Source: Flavobacteriaceae bacterium (GTDB taxonomy: Bacteria > Bacteroidota > Bacteroidia > Flavobacteriales > Flavobacteriaceae). Taken from it: a stretch of DNA of 64,000 nt. Below the pieces are notes generated by a model. The model saw only the letters and a list, made by a program, of their open reading frames with translations. It did no database searches and had not been told where the DNA came from. Every line of letters begins with the position of its first letter. Position 1 is the first letter of the stretch. The position numbers were made by a program, and so were the translations under genes. The stretch spans positions 77,860 to 141,859 of the forward strand of contig NZMG01000003.1 in the NCBI GenBank assembly GCA_002694465.1, given 5' to 3'. Below are positions 63,319 through 64,000 of this stretch, one piece after another.

Positions 63319-64000
63319 TTGAAAAAAGAAAAAGACGTACTTATTATTGGTGGAGGCCCCATAGGTATTGCGTGTGCCTTGGAGTGTCAAAAAAATAATT
63401 TGGATTATGTGGTGTTAGAGAAAGGAGCACTGGTAAATTCACTTTATAACTACCCGCTTAATATGACCTTTTTTTCTACTTCGGAAAAACTAGAAATTGG
63501 CGGCATCCCATTTATAAGCAATAACCCAAAACCCCATCGAGATGAAGCGTTGGAATATTACCGAAGGGTTGCCAAATCGTATGAATTGAATATACATCTT
63601 TATGAAAAAGTACTTTCTGTTGAAAAGAAAGATGATTTTTTTAATATTGAAAGTAACAAAAATCAATACGCTGCCAAAAATATCATCATCGCAACAGGGT
63701 TTTATGATATTCCCAATCTTTTGAATGTTCCTGGGGAGCAATTGCCCAAAGTTTCGCACTATTTTAAGGAGGCGCATCCCTACGTGATGCAAAAAACCAT
63801 GGTGGTTGGGGCAAGCAATTCGGCAGTGGATGCAGCATTAGAAATTTGGCAAAAAGGAGGCGATGTCACTATGATAGTTAGAGGACCCAACATTGGAGAA
63901 CGGGTAAAATATTGGGTAAAACCGAATATTGAAAACCGAATAGAAGAAGGAAGTATTAAAGCCTATTTTAATGCTGAAATTAAAGAAATTAGGGAATCTG
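63319..64000 (+). CDS. YpdA-like FAD/NAD-dependent thiol disulfide reductase, N-terminal part
   Basis: The first ~227 residues of a flavoprotein that runs off the right edge: FAD motif VLIIGGGPIGIACALECQK, the YpdA-typical ALVNSLYNYPLNMTFFSTSEKLEIGGIPF segment, ATGFYDIPNLLNVPGE, and a second nucleotide motif VVGASNSAVDAALEIWQKGGDVTMIVRG. YpdA proteins reduce bacillithiol disulfide with NADPH; whether this organism makes bacillithiol is not shown here. The start is TTG at 63319, since an in-frame TAG lies two codons upstream. Confidence 0.88.
   Translation, partial: MKKEKDVLIIGGGPIGIACALECQKNNLDYVVLEKGALVNSLYNYPLNMTFFSTSEKLEIGGIPFISNNPKPHRDEALEYYRRVAKSYELNIHLYEKVLSVEKKDDFFNIESNKNQYAAKNIIIATGFYDIPNLLNVPGEQLPKVSHYFKEAHPYVMQKTMVVGASNSAVDAALEIWQKGGDVTMIVRGPNIGERVKYWVKPNIENRIEEGSIKAYFNAEIKEIRES

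Noticed and set aside
1..64000. tRNA or rRNA genes
   Set aside because: No cloverleaf with a T-loop consensus or rRNA sequence was recognised by reading; a tRNA scan would be needed to exclude them fully.

Overview
The window comes from an AT-rich chromosome of a flavobacterium (Bacteroidetes, Flavobacteriaceae). The evidence is the type IX secretion genes (a Plug-like protein, PorT, and several proteins with C-terminal 'YPNP'-type sorting domains), the Na+-NQR, the short primary sigma factor without region 1.1, the order menG-porT-rRNA methyltransferase-tamL, the TANNTTTG-type -7 promoter boxes, and many proteins of Bacteroidetes-only DUF families.

Layout. 1-34,600 is mostly housekeeping: nqrB/nqrA, the T9SS Plug protein, a DUF3667 membrane protein, apaG, a secreted subtilase with a small secreted partner, a DUF6695 protein, pruA, two Omp28-like genes broken head to head, rsmG, a fatty acid desaturase, an aspartate aminotransferase, purT, an OmpA-domain protein, trkH/trkA, menG/porT, an rRNA methyltransferase, tamL, fbaA, accD, two paralogous lipoproteins, rpsO and pnp. 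58,800-64,000 is again housekeeping: primary sigma factor, a BLUF photosensor, rpe, an AraC-type membrane regulator, a secreted beta-propeller protein and the start of a YpdA-like reductase.

Between them (about 34,600-58,670) lies the accessory region. It opens with a 164-aa protein of unknown function, a 42-bp-period array of palindromes, a small HTH/coiled-coil protein and a Xer-like tyrosine recombinase carrying an extra N-terminal module of about 85 residues. Directly downstream, in the same direction, is what reads as an integron-like cassette array. It holds six short promoterless genes, each starting 11-34 bases after a GTT core. Most are followed by a long folding site with the arms CGGCTAT...ATAGCC, and each cassette's first bases are the reverse complement of the bases at the end of its own gene. 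This is the geometry of integron attC sites, but the recombinase lacks the extra IntI domain. I regard this as the most interesting system in the window.

The array is split by a 17.7-kb integrative element (38,758-56,440) bounded by a 19-bp direct repeat. It carries an arm-binding tyrosine integrase, an excisionase-like protein, a VirE-N/DUF3987 primase-like protein, a complete type I restriction-modification operon with its own Xre controller and a near-perfect operator, an HTH/ImmA-IrrE peptidase pair and several small unknown genes. It has no recognisable relaxase or conjugation genes. The element sits inside the loop of one of the cassette recombination sites.

Other points are the head-to-head truncation of two Omp28 genes, an AccD without zinc-ribbon cysteines, and a repeat built on CCTGAGCTTGTCGAAGGG. 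No tRNA, rRNA, CRISPR array or classical insertion sequence was recognised. All functional calls rest on reading the sequence and family knowledge; no database search was run.
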